The notes beneath the pieces are model-generated. The model saw only the letters and a list, made by a program, of their open reading frames with translations. It ran no database searches and was not told the DNA's origin. 64,000 nt of DNA from assembly GCF_038624605.1 (NCBI RefSeq), contig NZ_CP152020.1, forward strand, positions 3,821,842-3,885,841, read 5' to 3'. The DNA is from Psychrobacillus sp. FSL K6-4046. GTDB lineage: Bacteria > Bacillota > Bacilli > Bacillales_A > Planococcaceae. Numbering within the stretch: the stretch's first letter is position 1; each line of letters begins with the position of its first letter. Shown piece after piece: positions 18,379 to 27,745 of the stretch. Made by a program: the position numbers and the translations under genes.

Positions 18379-18969
18379 ATGTTTGGACTATCTGACCTCT
18401 TGTCACTGATTATTTCTGCATTTATCATCTTGCCTGTGGTCGTATTTCTGCGAGAATCCGGTTATTTAATCGTTAGCTGGTTATTCGGAGTAGTAAAACC
18501 ACGGCTTACAATCGGTTCTGGACCCAGGCTCTTTAAAATTGGAATGATTGATATACGTAAGTATTATCATTTGTATAGCTGGTTTTCCTACGATGACTTA
18601 AAGCGTAAAAGTAAGTTTGCTTATGTTAGCATTTATTCTGGACCAATATTGGTTAACCTGATTATTGCCCTCCTCATTAACTTCTTAATTGCCAACGGAT
18701 GGGCTGCAGAATATAAAACATTTTGGGATCGCTTTGTTTTCTATGCCTTCTATTATTTGTTATTTGATATAGTACCTATGATTACGATTAATGGTAAACC
18801 GAACAACGGCATGATTATTTATGAAATGATTCGATACGGAAAGAGAATCGACTTCAACGCAGAATCCTTCCTCCCAGCTACTTCAGATGTGGAGAACGAG
18901 TATCATGAACAGATGAAGCAAATAGAAGAAATAAAAAAAGAGAGAGAAGAGGAAAAACATGAACACTAA
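18379..18969 (+). CDS. Membrane protein resembling a catalytically dead M50 (site-2) protease
   Basis: About 196 residues from the ATG at 18379; a TTG at 18355 is an alternative start in the same frame. An N-terminal helix carries LRESGYLIVSWLFGV, which lines up with the HExGH of M50 metalloproteases, but both His are replaced (Arg and Tyr). The rest follows the M50 plan: a GSGPRLF segment, further helices, and a late NGKPNNG where the LDG-type motif should be. A long charged C-terminal tail, rich in Glu and Lys, ends the protein. It would be a non-catalytic member of the fold. The family assignment is my inference from pattern. It is monocistronic with a strong terminator. Confidence 0.6.
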   Translation: MFGLSDLLSLIISAFIILPVVVFLRESGYLIVSWLFGVVKPRLTIGSGPRLFKIGMIDIRKYYHLYSWFSYDDLKRKSKFAYVSIYSGPILVNLIIALLINFLIANGWAAEYKTFWDRFVFYAFYYLLFDIVPMITINGKPNNGMIIYEMIRYGKRIDFNAESFLPATSDVENEYHEQMKQIEEIKKEREEEKHEH

Positions 18970-18995
18970 ACTATTCACTTTTCTTCTCTCTCAAA

Positions 18996-19036
18996 AGAAC
19001 CGATTTAAGATAATCTCTTAAATCGGCTCTTTTTTA
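18996..19036. terminator. Terminator between M50-like gene and yhhQ
   Basis: CCGATTTAAGA and TCTTAAATCGG form an 11-pair perfect stem followed on the plus strand by CTCTTTTTT. Confidence 0.88.
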
Positions 19037-19103
19037 TATAAAATCGTGTTTATGCATTCTTTATCGTAAATACAGCCTAGCCTAGTAGCTAAGCCTATTT
19101 TCT

Positions 19104-19643
19104 TTATACCTCCCTTAGACGCCTTGCTTTAAGAGCAAGCCCTTGGTTCAGTATCAAGGCACCTATCATTTGAATGACTGTCTTCACAATCACTTGGCCG
19201 ACAATTGCTGCTGGTACAGCTTCCCACGGTATAAATCCTGCTCCAAGTGGACTCAATCCAACGATTACGAAAACAACAGAATCAAGAAGACCTCCCACAA
19301 TCCCACTGTAAAAAACTCTCCACGCCATTGGTAACTTTAAGCGTGTATAGATTTCTGTATCTGCTGTCTCGGCGATTACAAAAGATAAAGCAGATGCTGC
19401 CACAATCATTAAAGTATCTCCAAGTGCAAATGATGCAGTCCCTGATAAGAGTAATGCTAAGAAGATAAATAAATATGTTTTAGCTCTACCATATTTATTT
19501 TGCACAAGATCTCGAAAAATGAAGGTTGCTCCAACAAAAAGCGTTCCCATAGGAACGATAAACATGCCAAACTCTAACGGTGCAAATCTAGCCGTCACCA
19601 CATTTGCAATAACAATAGATAATAAATAAAATAATATTCTCAT
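19104..19643 (-). CDS. VUT-family queuosine-precursor transporter (YhhQ-like)
   Basis: A 179-residue integral membrane protein with about six helices and the family segments FIFRDLVQNKYGRA and FVIAETADTEIY. The VUT/YhhQ (DUF165) family imports queuosine precursors; E. coli YhhQ takes up preQ0 and preQ1. It lies 47 bases behind queC in the same direction and downstream of the same preQ1 riboswitch, which supports a role in 7-deazaguanine uptake. The start ATG follows AAAGGAGA. The exact transported form (preQ0 or preQ1) is not shown by sequence. Confidence 0.85.
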   Translation of the reverse strand: MRILFYLLSIVIANVVTARFAPLEFGMFIVPMGTLFVGATFIFRDLVQNKYGRAKTYLFIFLALLLSGTASFALGDTLMIVAASALSFVIAETADTEIYTRLKLPMAWRVFYSGIVGGLLDSVVFVIVGLSPLGAGFIPWEAVPAAIVGQVIVKTVIQMIGALILNQGLALKARRLREV

Positions 19644-19690
19644 TATGCTTCTCCTTTAAACATCACTAACTCTGTAAAGGTTAGTACCAT

Positions 19691-20365
19691 TTATATATTA
19701 TTTTTCTCAAGTTCTCGCTTCGTATTTAAATACTCCTCAAGCCCATTTTCACGTAATTTACATGCTGGGCACTCTCCACAACCATCTGCAATGATTCCGT
19801 TATAACAGGTTAAAGTTCTTTCTCTCACATACTCAAATACACCAAGTGAATCTGCTAGCTCCCATGTTTGTGCCTTGTTGATCCACATTAATGGTGTATG
19901 AATGACAAAGGAACTATCCATTGATAAATTTAATGTCACATTCATCGATTTGATAAAAACGTCGCGACAATCGGGATACCCACTAAAGTCTGTTTCACAA
20001 ACCCCTGTCACGATATGCTTTGCTCCTACTTGACTAGCTAAGACACCAGCAAATGAAAGAAAAAGCAGATTTCTTCCGGGAACAAATGTTGAAGGTAGCT
20101 CACCTTTATCCCCTTCTTCAATTTTGATCTCCTCGCGTGTCAATGCATTAGCTGCAAGCTGATTTAGTAATGACATATCGAGCACATGATGTTCGATGCC
20201 AAGCTCTTTTGCTATTTCTTTTGCACAGTCCATCTCCAGGCGATGCCTTTGACCGTAATCAAAGGTCACGGCCACCACCTCTGCAAAATTTTCTATCGCC
20301 CAGAACAAACAAGTCGTACTATCTTGCCCTCCACTAAATACAATAAGTGCTTTTCCTTGTTTCAT
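19691..20365 (-). CDS. queC: 7-cyano-7-deazaguanine synthase
   Basis: 224 residues. The N-terminal PP-loop SGGQDS (11-16) binds ATP, and a C-terminal zinc site is formed by Cys187, Cys196, Cys199 and Cys202. QueC converts 7-carboxy-7-deazaguanine to preQ0 using ammonia and two ATP. It starts behind AAGGAGA and is preceded by a preQ1-I riboswitch and its terminator, so it is shut off when preQ1 accumulates. queD and queE, which lie with queC in B. subtilis, are not in this window. Confidence 0.97.
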   Translation of the reverse strand: MKQGKALIVFSGGQDSTTCLFWAIENFAEVVAVTFDYGQRHRLEMDCAKEIAKELGIEHHVLDMSLLNQLAANALTREEIKIEEGDKGELPSTFVPGRNLLFLSFAGVLASQVGAKHIVTGVCETDFSGYPDCRDVFIKSMNVTLNLSMDSSFVIHTPLMWINKAQTWELADSLGVFEYVRERTLTCYNGIIADGCGECPACKLRENGLEEYLNTKRELEKNNI

Positions 20366-20385
20366 GTGTAAATCTCCTTCACGAC

Positions 20386-20416
20386 GAAAAACAGCACGCT
20401 AAGAGAAGTGCTGTTT
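20386..20416 (-). terminator. Riboswitch terminator before queC
   Basis: AACAGCAC and GTGCTGTT pair around a short loop, followed on the minus strand by TTTTTCG. It begins a few bases after the preQ1 aptamer. Confidence 0.8.
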
Positions 20417-20420
20417 TCAT

Positions 20421-20455
20421 CTTAGTTTTTTTAAGAGGGTCGCTAATAACCTCTT
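20421..20455 (-). promoter_or_regulatory. preQ1-I riboswitch controlling queC-yhhQ
   Basis: On the minus strand AGAGG pairs with CCTCT around a loop containing TTAGC. It is followed by the A-rich tail and CTAAG that form the H-type pseudoknot of preQ1 class I. The aptamer is followed at once by a terminator hairpin, so preQ1 binding should stop transcription of queC and yhhQ. Confidence 0.88.
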
Positions 20456-20544
20456 CCTTGCTAACAAGGATCTATTTAATTAATTTTCATTTATAGTAAT
20501 CGTCTTGGAGTAAGAAGTTCCTAGTTCCTATTATTCAATTCTAT

Positions 20545-21045
20545 TTATCGATTATCAATATTTTCTGGATTAAGATCATGATTCATTAAACGATAGCTAG
20601 CGATTTCCTCATATTTTGTCCCTGGTCGTCCATAGTTGCACCAAGGATCAATAGAGATACCACCACGTGGTGTAAATTTCCCCCAAACCTCAATATATCT
20701 AGGGTCTAGCAGTTTGATTAAATCATTCATAATAATGTTCACACAGTCCTCGTGGAAATCACCATGGTTTCTAAAGCTAAATAAATATAGCTTCAGCGAT
20801 TTACTTTCCACTATTTTTTTATCCGGGATGTATGAAATATACATAGTGGCAAAATCAGGTTGTTGCGTTATTGGACATAGACTCGTAAACTCTGGACAAT
20901 TAAACTTCACAAAATAATCTCGATTAGAATGGAGATTGTCTACTGATTCTAATACTTCAGGCGCATAGTTAAATGCATATTGCACTTTTTGATTTCCTAA
21001 TAAGGTCAAATCTTCTAATCCTTCAGCTGACTTTCGGCCAGACAT
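20545..21045 (-). CDS. queF: NADPH-dependent preQ0 reductase
   Basis: 166 residues from the ATG at 21045, which has AAGGGGG seven bases before it; an ATG at 21084 in the same frame has no such site and would add a tail not found in the family. QueF reduces the nitrile of preQ0 to the amine of preQ1. The QueF motif ESKSLKLY is present, and the catalytic cysteine is Cys57 in SLCPIT. It is a separate transcription unit from queC, with its own preQ1-I riboswitch. Confidence 0.97.
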   Translation of the reverse strand: MSGRKSAEGLEDLTLLGNQKVQYAFNYAPEVLESVDNLHSNRDYFVKFNCPEFTSLCPITQQPDFATMYISYIPDKKIVESKSLKLYLFSFRNHGDFHEDCVNIIMNDLIKLLDPRYIEVWGKFTPRGGISIDPWCNYGRPGTKYEEIASYRLMNHDLNPENIDNR

Positions 21046-21130
21046 AAAAAAACCCCCTTGAAAAGTAATATCAAATCTTTTCAAGGAGAGGCTGCAACAT
21101 TTTCTATAAAACTTTACAGGATTAAAACAA

Positions 21131-21158
21131 AAAAGCCATGTCCAGTTATGGACATGGC
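21131..21158 (-). terminator. Riboswitch terminator before queF
   Basis: GCCATGTCC and GGACATGGC form a perfect nine-pair stem with a short loop, followed on the minus strand by six T. Confidence 0.9.
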
Positions 21159-21176
21159 GTGATCGTCATGTATCCA

Positions 21177-21211
21177 TAGTTTTTTATAGAGGGTATCTGC
21201 TATGAACCTCT
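21177..21211 (-). promoter_or_regulatory. preQ1-I riboswitch controlling queF
   Basis: On the minus strand the aptamer starts AGAGGTTCATAGC, continues with CCCTCT, and ends in the A-run plus ACTA, a near-exact match to the B. subtilis que aptamer. A strong terminator lies about 20 bases downstream, so it is an off-switch for preQ1. Confidence 0.93.
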
Positions 21212-21526
21212 CCTGAAAAATTTCAGGTATTTATCTAAAAAAATAATATAATACATGGTGATAAATGTCAAATTGAATTATTAATGTATTACTCTGTTCC
21301 TTACTATTGAAGGTTTCATAATAGTTTAGCCCCTTCAATGAAAAAATTGGTAATCTTTTATTTTCTAAAATCAATTATTATGGTAGAATTACTTTTTGTG
21401 AATGAAAGGTAATACAAAAGTTATAGCAATGACCATTTTATAGGACTTTAACAAGGATAAAAGTCATCTATAAGTTAAATAACGACGATTTGCCGAAGGA
21501 TAAAAATTAAAAAGGGGCTCCTCATT

Positions 21527-23260
21527 ATGATAAGAAGTTTTAAAATGTCTATTAAAACCAAAATCTCTACTATAATTACTATAGTAGTTGCAACCAATAT
21601 TCTACTAGGTTTAATGGGTTTATTTAATCTACAAAATGTCCAATCTTCGTTAGAAGAGAGCTTGGAGAGTAGGTCTAAAAATTTGAATTTATTGCGAACA
21701 GTTGGAATCGACTTTCATCAAATGTATATAGCTGAAAAAAATCTCTATTTATATGAACCAAGTACTAGTGCTTTTAAAGATCAATTAGAAGAATATAATG
21801 GTCAAAAGGTAGATATTGAAGAAAGATTTTCAGAGTATTACTCAAATATTATTAATCTACCAAACGAAAAAAAACTAGCGCAAGCGCATGAAGATATGAA
21901 AGAAGAATACTTTACAATCTCGAATGAAGTTGTTCAGTTACTATCCTCTTCCAATCCTTCCGACCGTGAACAAGGTATGTTGTTATCTCAAAATGAAGGA
22001 TATATAAAATTTGATGCAGCAGAAGAATCCTTAGATGTAATTGGTGATTTATATTTCGATAATAACGAAATCATGTTAAAAGAAGTAAAAGAAAAGTATT
22101 CTCTTCTCTTTACAGTTACATGCATTGTAATCTTACTTTGTTTAATAGTTAGTTCGTTACTAGGTCTATTAGTTATTCGTTCTATCAATCGTCCGATTCA
22201 AACATTAAGAAATAGTGTTAAAAAGGTAGCTGAAGGCGATTTAACAGTAAATATTAAATCATTTGCAAATGATGAATTAGGGGAATTATCGAAGGATTTT
22301 AATTTAATGACTCAACAAACGAAACAGTTAATATCAACCGTCAGAAATACAGTAGAACACCTTAGTGATTCTTCCCATCAACTTAGTTTAATCTCAGATG
22401 AAACTAGTGTAACTGGTGAAAAAATAAGCAAAGAAATTGTGGAAATTGCTGAGGGAGTGACAAAACAAAAAGTCTTAACAGAAGCAACGGATCAAAAAAC
22501 CTTGGAACTTTCAAATGTTATAAATAAATTAAATGAAAAAAATATACAAATGGATGAGCTATCAGCAAATGCTAAGATTGTTCTTCAACAGGGGGTAGGA
22601 AAGCTCAAAGACTTACAAGAAAAAACGGAAATATCAATAAACAGTACTGATGAAGTTGTAAAAGTGGTACATGTACTTGCGGAAAATATGAAAAAAATCG
22701 GATATATTGTTCAAACATTAAATGAAATTTCTAGTCAAACTAACTTACTTGCACTTAATGCAAGTATTGAGGCAGCGAGAGCTGGTGAATACGGTGTTGG
22801 TTTTGCTGTTGTTGCAGCTGAGGTACAAAAATTAGCAGCACAATCGGCAACTGCCTCCAAACAAATCGAAGACACGATCATGACGATTGAGAACGATACA
22901 GTTAAAACGCTCGATTTAATGAATCAAACCGCTCATATTAACAGTGAGCAAGGCATTATTATGGGGGAAACAGGTAAAGCATTTAATACGCTAAATGACG
23001 CCATTAGTCACATTCTGCATTCGCTTACTGAAATTAATGGTGAAATTTTGAATGCCAATCTTATTAAGGAAGACGTTGTAAAAGCTATTTCAGAAATATC
23101 AGATGTTGCTAATGAGGTTTCACTAAAAACAGAGTTAATAAATGCTTCTGTTGATCATCAGTACGAGGCTTTTATAAACCTACAAGAATCGGCTGAGATG
23201 TTAAATGGGCTAAGTGAAAAAGTAAATAAGATGATTCAAAGTTTCCATATTGAAGACTAA
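21527..23260 (+). CDS. Methyl-accepting chemotaxis protein
   Basis: 577 residues. TM1 is about 13-33, followed by an extracellular helical sensor domain (about 35-190, four-helix-bundle type without a recognisable Cache fold), TM2 (about 192-217), HAMP (about 218-268) and the long cytoplasmic coiled coil. The hairpin tip that binds CheA and CheW is at about 400-420 ([22 protein letters not shown] minus its flanks). The ligand is unknown. It starts at an ATG with GGGG nine bases before and is monocistronic. GCCGAAGG at about 21492 weakly resembles a sigma-D -10, but the spacing to the -35 is poor. Confidence 0.93.
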   Translation: MIRSFKMSIKTKISTIITIVVATNILLGLMGLFNLQNVQSSLEESLESRSKNLNLLRTVGIDFHQMYIAEKNLYLYEPSTSAFKDQLEEYNGQKVDIEERFSEYYSNIINLPNEKKLAQAHEDMKEEYFTISNEVVQLLSSSNPSDREQGMLLSQNEGYIKFDAAEESLDVIGDLYFDNNEIMLKEVKEKYSLLFTVTCIVILLCLIVSSLLGLLVIRSINRPIQTLRNSVKKVAEGDLTVNIKSFANDELGELSKDFNLMTQQTKQLISTVRNTVEHLSDSSHQLSLISDETSVTGEKISKEIVEIAEGVTKQKVLTEATDQKTLELSNVINKLNEKNIQMDELSANAKIVLQQGVGKLKDLQEKTEISINSTDEVVKVVHVLAENMKKIGYIVQTLNEISSQTNLLALNASIEAARAGEYGVGFAVVAAEVQKLAAQSATASKQIEDTIMTIENDTVKTLDLMNQTAHINSEQGIIMGETGKAFNTLNDAISHILHSLTEINGEILNANLIKEDVVKAISEISDVANEVSLKTELINASVDHQYEAFINLQESAEMLNGLSEKVNKMIQSFHIED

Positions 23261-23320
23261 GATGCTTGATAAGTGCTCAAGGCTCTCTAAAGGAACAACG
23301 AAATGAAATCATTAATATAT

Positions 23321-23364
23321 AAAAAGAAACCAACTCATGTAAAACAAAGTTGGTTTCTTTTTTT
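23321..23364 (+). terminator. Terminator of the chemoreceptor gene
   Basis: AAAGAAACCAACT and AGTTGGTTTCTTT form a 13-pair stem followed by more T. Confidence 0.88.
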
Positions 23365-23422
23365 AAAATAATCTTGATACTGCTTTTGTATTCTTTATAA
23401 CTAGGACTAGATTAGTAAGATA

Positions 23423-24976
23423 TTAACCATTAACTAGTTGAGGCGTCGTGTTACGTATCAAATAATCAAATGATCCAAGTGCAGCGGTTGCCCCTGAACC
23501 CATTGAAATGATGATTTGCTTGTATACTGTGTCCGTACAGTCACCTGCTGCGAATACGCCAGGCATGCTTGTCGCACCATGCTTATTAATAATGATTTCA
23601 TTATTTTGATTTAAATCAATTATACCTTTTAAAAATTCTGTGTTCGGTAGTAGACCAATTTGTACGAAAACCCCTTGTAGCTCAATATGCTCTTCTTTTC
23701 CAGACACAACATCCAAATAAGTTAACCCGTTCACTTTATCTGTACCTGTAATTTCTTGTGTTAAGGCATTTGTTAAAACCGTTACATTAGATAGACTATG
23801 TAAACGCTCTTGTAATACTGTATCAGCCTTTAGCTCTGCATTCCTTTGCAATAAGTAAACATGATTCACAATACCCGCTAAATCAATCGCAGCTTCTACT
23901 CCTGAGTTTCCACCGCCAACTACTGACACATCTTTCCCTTTGAAGATAGGACCATCACAATGCGGACAATATGCTACGCCTTTATTTTTAAATTCTTGCT
24001 CGCCCGGTACACCTAATTGACGGTAGCGTGCCCCTGTTGAAAGAATAACTGTTTTTCCTTTCAATACTGCACCGTTTTCTAAAGTTACTTCTACCATCTC
24101 GTTACGAGCAATACTTGTAACTCGTTGGGATTTCATAATATCTACATTGTAATCCGCTACATGTGCCTCTAGGCTTGAAACAAATTGTGGACCTTCTGTA
24201 GCTCTGGTACCAATAATGTTCTCAATAGCCAATGTGTCATTTACTTGGCCACCAAAGCGCTCCGCTACAATTCCTGTGCGAATACCTTTACGAGCAGAAT
24301 AGATTGCGGCTGAGGCACCTGCCGGACCGCCACCAACTACTAATACATCGAACGGCTCAACGTCTCCAAATTCAGAGCCGTCAGACGCTTCTCCAAGCTT
24401 GTTTAAAATATCCTCAAGCTCCATACGCCCTCCACCAAAGTTCTCACCGTTCATATAAACTGTTGGTACGGCCATAATGTCACGTTCTTTAATTTCGTCT
24501 TGGAACGTGCCACCCTCTACCATTGTGTTAGAGATATTTGGATTTAACACAGACATAATATTCAATGCTTGCACAACGTCTGGACAATTGTGACAAGTCA
24601 GGCTCACGTACGTTTCAAATTTCATAGGTTTCTTGATTGCTTGAATGCGTTTAATCACTGACTCGTCTACCTTTGGAGCACGACCAGAAACCTGTAATAA
24701 GGCTAGTACTAATGATGTAAATTCATGGCCAAGTGGTAAGCCTGCGAATGTTACACCTGACTCCTCCCCCACCTTATTAATGCTAAAGCTAGGAGTACGC
24801 TCTAGTAATGCATGTTGTACAGTAATTAGCGGAGACATATTTTCTAACTCCGTTACAAGATCAAGCATATCATTGGATACCTTATCATCGCTTACGCTTA
24901 CTTTGATAACTATCTCACCTTCTAATAATGCTAAATACTGTTGTAACTGAGCTTTCAAGTTTGCATCTAATAGCAT
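23423..24976 (-). CDS. ahpF: Alkyl hydroperoxide reductase subunit F
   Basis: About 517 residues: an N-terminal double thioredoxin fold with CHNC (Cys128, Cys131), a linker, and a thioredoxin-reductase-like FAD/NADH module with GGGPAG (215-220) and redox pair CPHC (Cys337, Cys340). It passes electrons from NADH to AhpC. I chose the ATG at 24976 ([11 protein letters not shown]), which matches the usual N-terminus of the family. An ATG at 24997 adds seven residues but lies almost at the expected transcription start. It follows ahpC after about 240 bases containing a terminator, and has its own PerR-like box. Confidence 0.95.
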   Translation of the reverse strand: MLLDANLKAQLQQYLALLEGEIVIKVSVSDDKVSNDMLDLVTELENMSPLITVQHALLERTPSFSINKVGEESGVTFAGLPLGHEFTSLVLALLQVSGRAPKVDESVIKRIQAIKKPMKFETYVSLTCHNCPDVVQALNIMSVLNPNISNTMVEGGTFQDEIKERDIMAVPTVYMNGENFGGGRMELEDILNKLGEASDGSEFGDVEPFDVLVVGGGPAGASAAIYSARKGIRTGIVAERFGGQVNDTLAIENIIGTRATEGPQFVSSLEAHVADYNVDIMKSQRVTSIARNEMVEVTLENGAVLKGKTVILSTGARYRQLGVPGEQEFKNKGVAYCPHCDGPIFKGKDVSVVGGGNSGVEAAIDLAGIVNHVYLLQRNAELKADTVLQERLHSLSNVTVLTNALTQEITGTDKVNGLTYLDVVSGKEEHIELQGVFVQIGLLPNTEFLKGIIDLNQNNEIIINKHGATSMPGVFAAGDCTDTVYKQIIISMGSGATAALGSFDYLIRNTTPQLVNG

Positions 24977-24997
24977 AAACTTCGCTGTCGCTGACAT

Positions 24998-25012
24998 GTA
25001 GAATTATTATAG
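24998..25012 (-). promoter_or_regulatory. PerR-box-like site overlapping the ahpF -10
   Basis: The minus strand reads CTATAATAATTCTAC, 12 of 15 matches to the PerR box TTATAATNATTATAA, and it contains a perfect -10 TATAAT. This suggests a peroxide-controlled internal promoter for ahpF. Confidence 0.55.
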
Positions 25013-25132
25013 TCAGAAAATTCTATAACTATCATTAAATAATAAATCTATATGTTATCCTCAACGAGCAGCCCCTCACCTCTATTCATAATTTTTTAAT
25101 ACGCTTATTTCTTTTTTCTTTGTAATCCTAAT

Positions 25133-25187
25133 AAAAAATAGCGACAAGGCTGTCTGAAAATAATTTCATAACAGGCACTTGCCGCTT
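25133..25187 (-). terminator. Terminator between ahpC and ahpF
   Basis: AGCGGCAAGTGC pairs imperfectly with GCCTTGTCGCT across an AT-rich loop, followed on the minus strand by ATTTTTT. It should limit read-through into ahpF. Confidence 0.65.
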
Positions 25188-25219
25188 AAATCTCGCTCTA
25201 GTTTATATAGCTTAGAAAC

Positions 25220-25783
25220 TTAGATTTTACCAACTAGGTCTAAGCTTGGAGTTAAAGTTTCGCCGCCTTCTTGCCATTTAGCTGGGCAAACTTCGCCTGG
25301 ATTATTGCGAACATATTGAGCTGCTTTTATTTTGTTTACTAACGTAGATGCATCACGACCGATACCACCAGCGTTAATTTCGTAAGCTTGTACAATACCT
25401 TCTGGGTCAAGGATGAAAGTACCGCGCTCTGCTAAGCCATCTTCTTCATTTAATACATCGAATGCTTTAGAAATTGTGTGGGATGGATCACCAATCATTA
25501 TGTATTCGATCTTGCCGATAGTATCGGAAGTATCATGCCAAGCTTTATGTGTGAAGTGAGTGTCTGTCGATACAGAGTAAACTTCAACTCCTAAAGATTT
25601 TAATGTTGCATATTCATTTTGTAAGTCTTCTAGCTCTGTAGGACATACGAAAGTGAAATCTGCAGGATAGAAGCATACTACCGACCATTTACCTTTGAAG
25701 TTTTCAGAAGATACGTCGATAAATTCACCTTGTTGAAATGCTTTTGCAGTGAATGGTGCAATTTCTTTACCTATTAATGCCAT
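25220..25783 (-). CDS. ahpC: Alkyl hydroperoxide reductase subunit C (2-Cys peroxiredoxin)
   Basis: 187 residues. The peroxidatic Cys47 is in FVCPTE and the resolving Cys166 in GEVCPAKW, the exact spacing of bacterial AhpC. It reduces hydrogen peroxide and organic hydroperoxides and is recharged by AhpF, encoded next. The start has an ideal AGGAGG. A 14/15 PerR box lies 55-70 bases upstream, so induction by peroxide through PerR is likely. Confidence 0.97.
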   Translation of the reverse strand: MALIGKEIAPFTAKAFQQGEFIDVSSENFKGKWSVVCFYPADFTFVCPTELEDLQNEYATLKSLGVEVYSVSTDTHFTHKAWHDTSDTIGKIEYIMIGDPSHTISKAFDVLNEEDGLAERGTFILDPEGIVQAYEINAGGIGRDASTLVNKIKAAQYVRNNPGEVCPAKWQEGGETLTPSLDLVGKI

Positions 25784-25837
25784 GATTTATAGCCTCCTAT
25801 GTATTATTTATTATTTCTCATAAGTATTAAAATTATC

Positions 25838-25852
25838 TTATAATAATTCTAA
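25838..25852. promoter_or_regulatory. PerR box upstream of ahpC
   Basis: TTATAATAATTCTAA matches the PerR operator TTATAATNATTATAA at 14 of 15 positions. On the minus strand it overlaps the likely -10 (TATAAG). Confidence 0.8.
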
Positions 25853-25878
25853 TGTATAGTTTTATTATTCTATACATT
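25851..25878. repeat. Inverted repeat next to the ahpC PerR box
   Basis: AATGTATAG (25851-25859) and CTATACATT (25870-25878) form a perfect nine-base inverted repeat with a 10-base spacer, lying just upstream of the PerR box where a second regulator could bind. Confidence 0.6.
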
Positions 25879-26152
25879 TAGTTCTCAGTCAACCATTAAG
25901 GTATGAAAATAGTTGTTATCCAATACTCTGTTAATAATGTCCATAAAGAAGGTCTTTAACTTTATCGTAAACTCATGTCCCAAATATACAAAAAACTAAA
26001 CCATTGGTATTACTATAGGTTCCGCCTTCGTAAATTTTTTTAACGACCTTATCTTGTTGCCTCTTTCAATTAAGCAACTTCGATATGAAAATAAGATGAT
26101 ACGATAAAGCATGTTACAATCATTGTATGAAGAATAGCTGGAGTGATTAAAT

Positions 26153-26782
26153 TTGAGTAAACGGGAACAACAAAAGCAACAACGTCGTGAAAATATTATC
26201 AAGATTGCAACGGACTTATTTTTGGAGCAAGGTATACAAACTATACAAATGCAAGATATCGCGACTGCTGCTGGTGTTGGAATAGCAACGTTATTCCGTT
26301 ATTTCCCTAAAAAAGAGTATTTAGTGATTGCTGCTACAAATGCAATTACGGATAAAATGGCTACAGATGTAGGGGAGATTGTAGGGCAAACAATCACTGC
26401 ATACGAAAAAATAGAGCAGATTTTAGATTATTATATAAAAGTAACGAAGGATCCACAGCTACGTTTAGCGAAGTTTTATGAGTCATTTGATTTATATGAA
26501 AAAATAGCGGAGGAATCACCTGATCAATATGCGGAATATTTATCTGCACGCAGCAAATTGGCAGGTATTTTATTAACAGTAGGTGATCAGGGCAAGCAAG
26601 ATGGTAGTTTAAGATCTGATGCCGATTTGCAAGTATTTATGATGACGATGGTTCAAAATTTTAGCATATTCGCTTATAAATCAAGGCTGACAAAGCATGA
26701 TGCCTATCTTTCGTCGTTACTTACTGCAGAAAAACAATTATTTATGATGAAGGATGTTTTTTTACGTTACATCCGACCATAA
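26153..26782 (+). CDS. TetR-family transcriptional regulator
   Basis: 209 residues with an N-terminal TetR helix-turn-helix (about 10-57, IQMQDIATAAGVGIATLFRYFPKK without its ends) and a helical ligand domain. The start is a TTG behind TGGAGTG. The next gene in the same direction is a short-chain dehydrogenase 107 bases downstream, and a palindrome (26843-26862) lies between them. It therefore probably represses that dehydrogenase. The inducer is unknown. Confidence 0.9.
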   Translation: MSKREQQKQQRRENIIKIATDLFLEQGIQTIQMQDIATAAGVGIATLFRYFPKKEYLVIAATNAITDKMATDVGEIVGQTITAYEKIEQILDYYIKVTKDPQLRLAKFYESFDLYEKIAEESPDQYAEYLSARSKLAGILLTVGDQGKQDGSLRSDADLQVFMMTMVQNFSIFAYKSRLTKHDAYLSSLLTAEKQLFMMKDVFLRYIRP

Positions 26783-26842
26783 TAAGTAACGGACCTAGGA
26801 ATTGACATTTTGACAGTTAAGTTGTTTACTAGTAAGTATAAA

Positions 26843-26862
26843 AGTGATAGTCAACTATCACT
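26843..26862. promoter_or_regulatory. Probable TetR operator before the SDR gene
   Basis: AGTGATAG-TCAA-CTATCACT is a perfect inverted repeat, typical in size for a TetR-family operator. It lies just behind a TATAAA (26837-26842) that could be the -10. A second small palindrome, TTACTAGTAA, lies at 26826-26835. Two TTGACA motifs are upstream but not at ideal spacing. Confidence 0.6.
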
Positions 26863-26889
26863 TTATATGAAACTTAGGAGGCCATTTAC

Positions 26890-27624
26890 ATGAGTCGTTT
26901 ATCAGGTAAAGTTGCAATTATTACAGGAGCTGCGCAAGGTATGGGTGCAGCACATGCAAAATTATTCGTTGAGCACGGTGCAAAAGTCATTTTAACAGAT
27001 TTAAATGAGGAAAAAGGAAATGCATTTGCAGCTGAGTTAGGTGAGAATGCTCTTTTTGTAAAACAAAACGTAACATCTGAAGAGGATTGGGCTACCGTTA
27101 TTGCAAAAGCAGAAGAAGCTTTTGGTCCAGTAAACATTTTAGTAAACAATGCCGGTATTACAATGGCTAAAAATATGCTTGATATTACAGTAGAAGAATA
27201 CCGTCGTATCGTGGATATTAACCAAGTTTCTGTTTTCTTAGGGATGAAAACAGTAGCAGCTTCCATGATGAAAGCTGGTGGCGGTTCCATCGTCAACATT
27301 TCTTCTATGAACGGCTTAGTTGCTGGGGCTGTTGGTTACACTGATACTAAATTTGCCGTACGTGGTATGACAAAAGCAGCTGCAATTAACTTAGCTCCAA
27401 TGGGCATTCGCGTAAACTCTGTACATCCAGGTGTAATCGCTACACCAATGGTTGTGCAAGAAGATACAAAAGCAGCGGTTGAAGAATTCGCTAAACACAT
27501 TCCTTTAAAACGCGTTGCACAGCCAGAAGAAGTATCTAATATGGTACTATTCTTAGCTTCGGACGAGTCTAGCTATTCCACAGGTTCAGAATTTGTAATC
27601 GATGGCGGATTAACTGCACAATAA
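26890..27624 (+). CDS. Short-chain dehydrogenase/reductase
   Basis: 244 residues of the classical SDR fold. The cofactor motif is TGAAQGMG, followed by NNAG, and the catalytic Ser-Tyr-Lys appears in NISSMNG and YTDTK. An Asp follows the second strand (ILTDLNEEK), which favours NAD over NADP. The C-terminus DGGLTAQ is typical of FabG-like and hydroxysteroid/cyclopentanol dehydrogenase-like members. The substrate cannot be read from sequence. It has an ideal ribosome site (AGGAGG) and lies under the probable control of the TetR gene before it. Confidence 0.9.
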   Translation: MSRLSGKVAIITGAAQGMGAAHAKLFVEHGAKVILTDLNEEKGNAFAAELGENALFVKQNVTSEEDWATVIAKAEEAFGPVNILVNNAGITMAKNMLDITVEEYRRIVDINQVSVFLGMKTVAASMMKAGGGSIVNISSMNGLVAGAVGYTDTKFAVRGMTKAAAINLAPMGIRVNSVHPGVIATPMVVQEDTKAAVEEFAKHIPLKRVAQPEEVSNMVLFLASDESSYSTGSEFVIDGGLTAQ

Positions 27625-27630
27625 GATTTT

Positions 27631-27674
27631 AAAAGGTCGATTTTCTATTAATGTAGAAAATCGACCTTTTTTTT
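27631..27674 (+). terminator. Terminator of the SDR gene
   Basis: AAAGGTCGATTTTCTA and TAGAAAATCGACCTTT form a 16-pair perfect stem followed by a long T-run. Confidence 0.93.
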
Positions 27675-27694
27675 ATTTAATTTTCATTCCCAGT

Positions 27695-27745
27695 TCACCC
27701 TGCGATGAGATCAATGTCTTTATCTCGGTATTTAACTCTAGCCAT
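27695..27745 (-). pseudogene. Remnant of a SleB/CwlJ-type cortex hydrolase gene (N-terminus only)
   Basis: An ATG at 27745, with AGGGGTG before it, opens 16 codons reading MARVKYRDKDIDLIAG and then a stop. The next bases in a shifted frame read GELGM. CwlJ/SleB-family cell-wall hydrolases begin with just such a sequence, in which DLIA is followed by RLMRAEAEG and then GELGM. The active-site Glu segment and everything after it are gone. I read it as a deleted, dead copy. The match rests on a short stretch and on memory of the family. Confidence 0.5.

Noticed and set aside
21470..21500. Possible sigma-D promoter before the chemoreceptor gene.
   Set aside because: GCCGAAGG is only partly like the -10, and no -35 lies at the right spacing.
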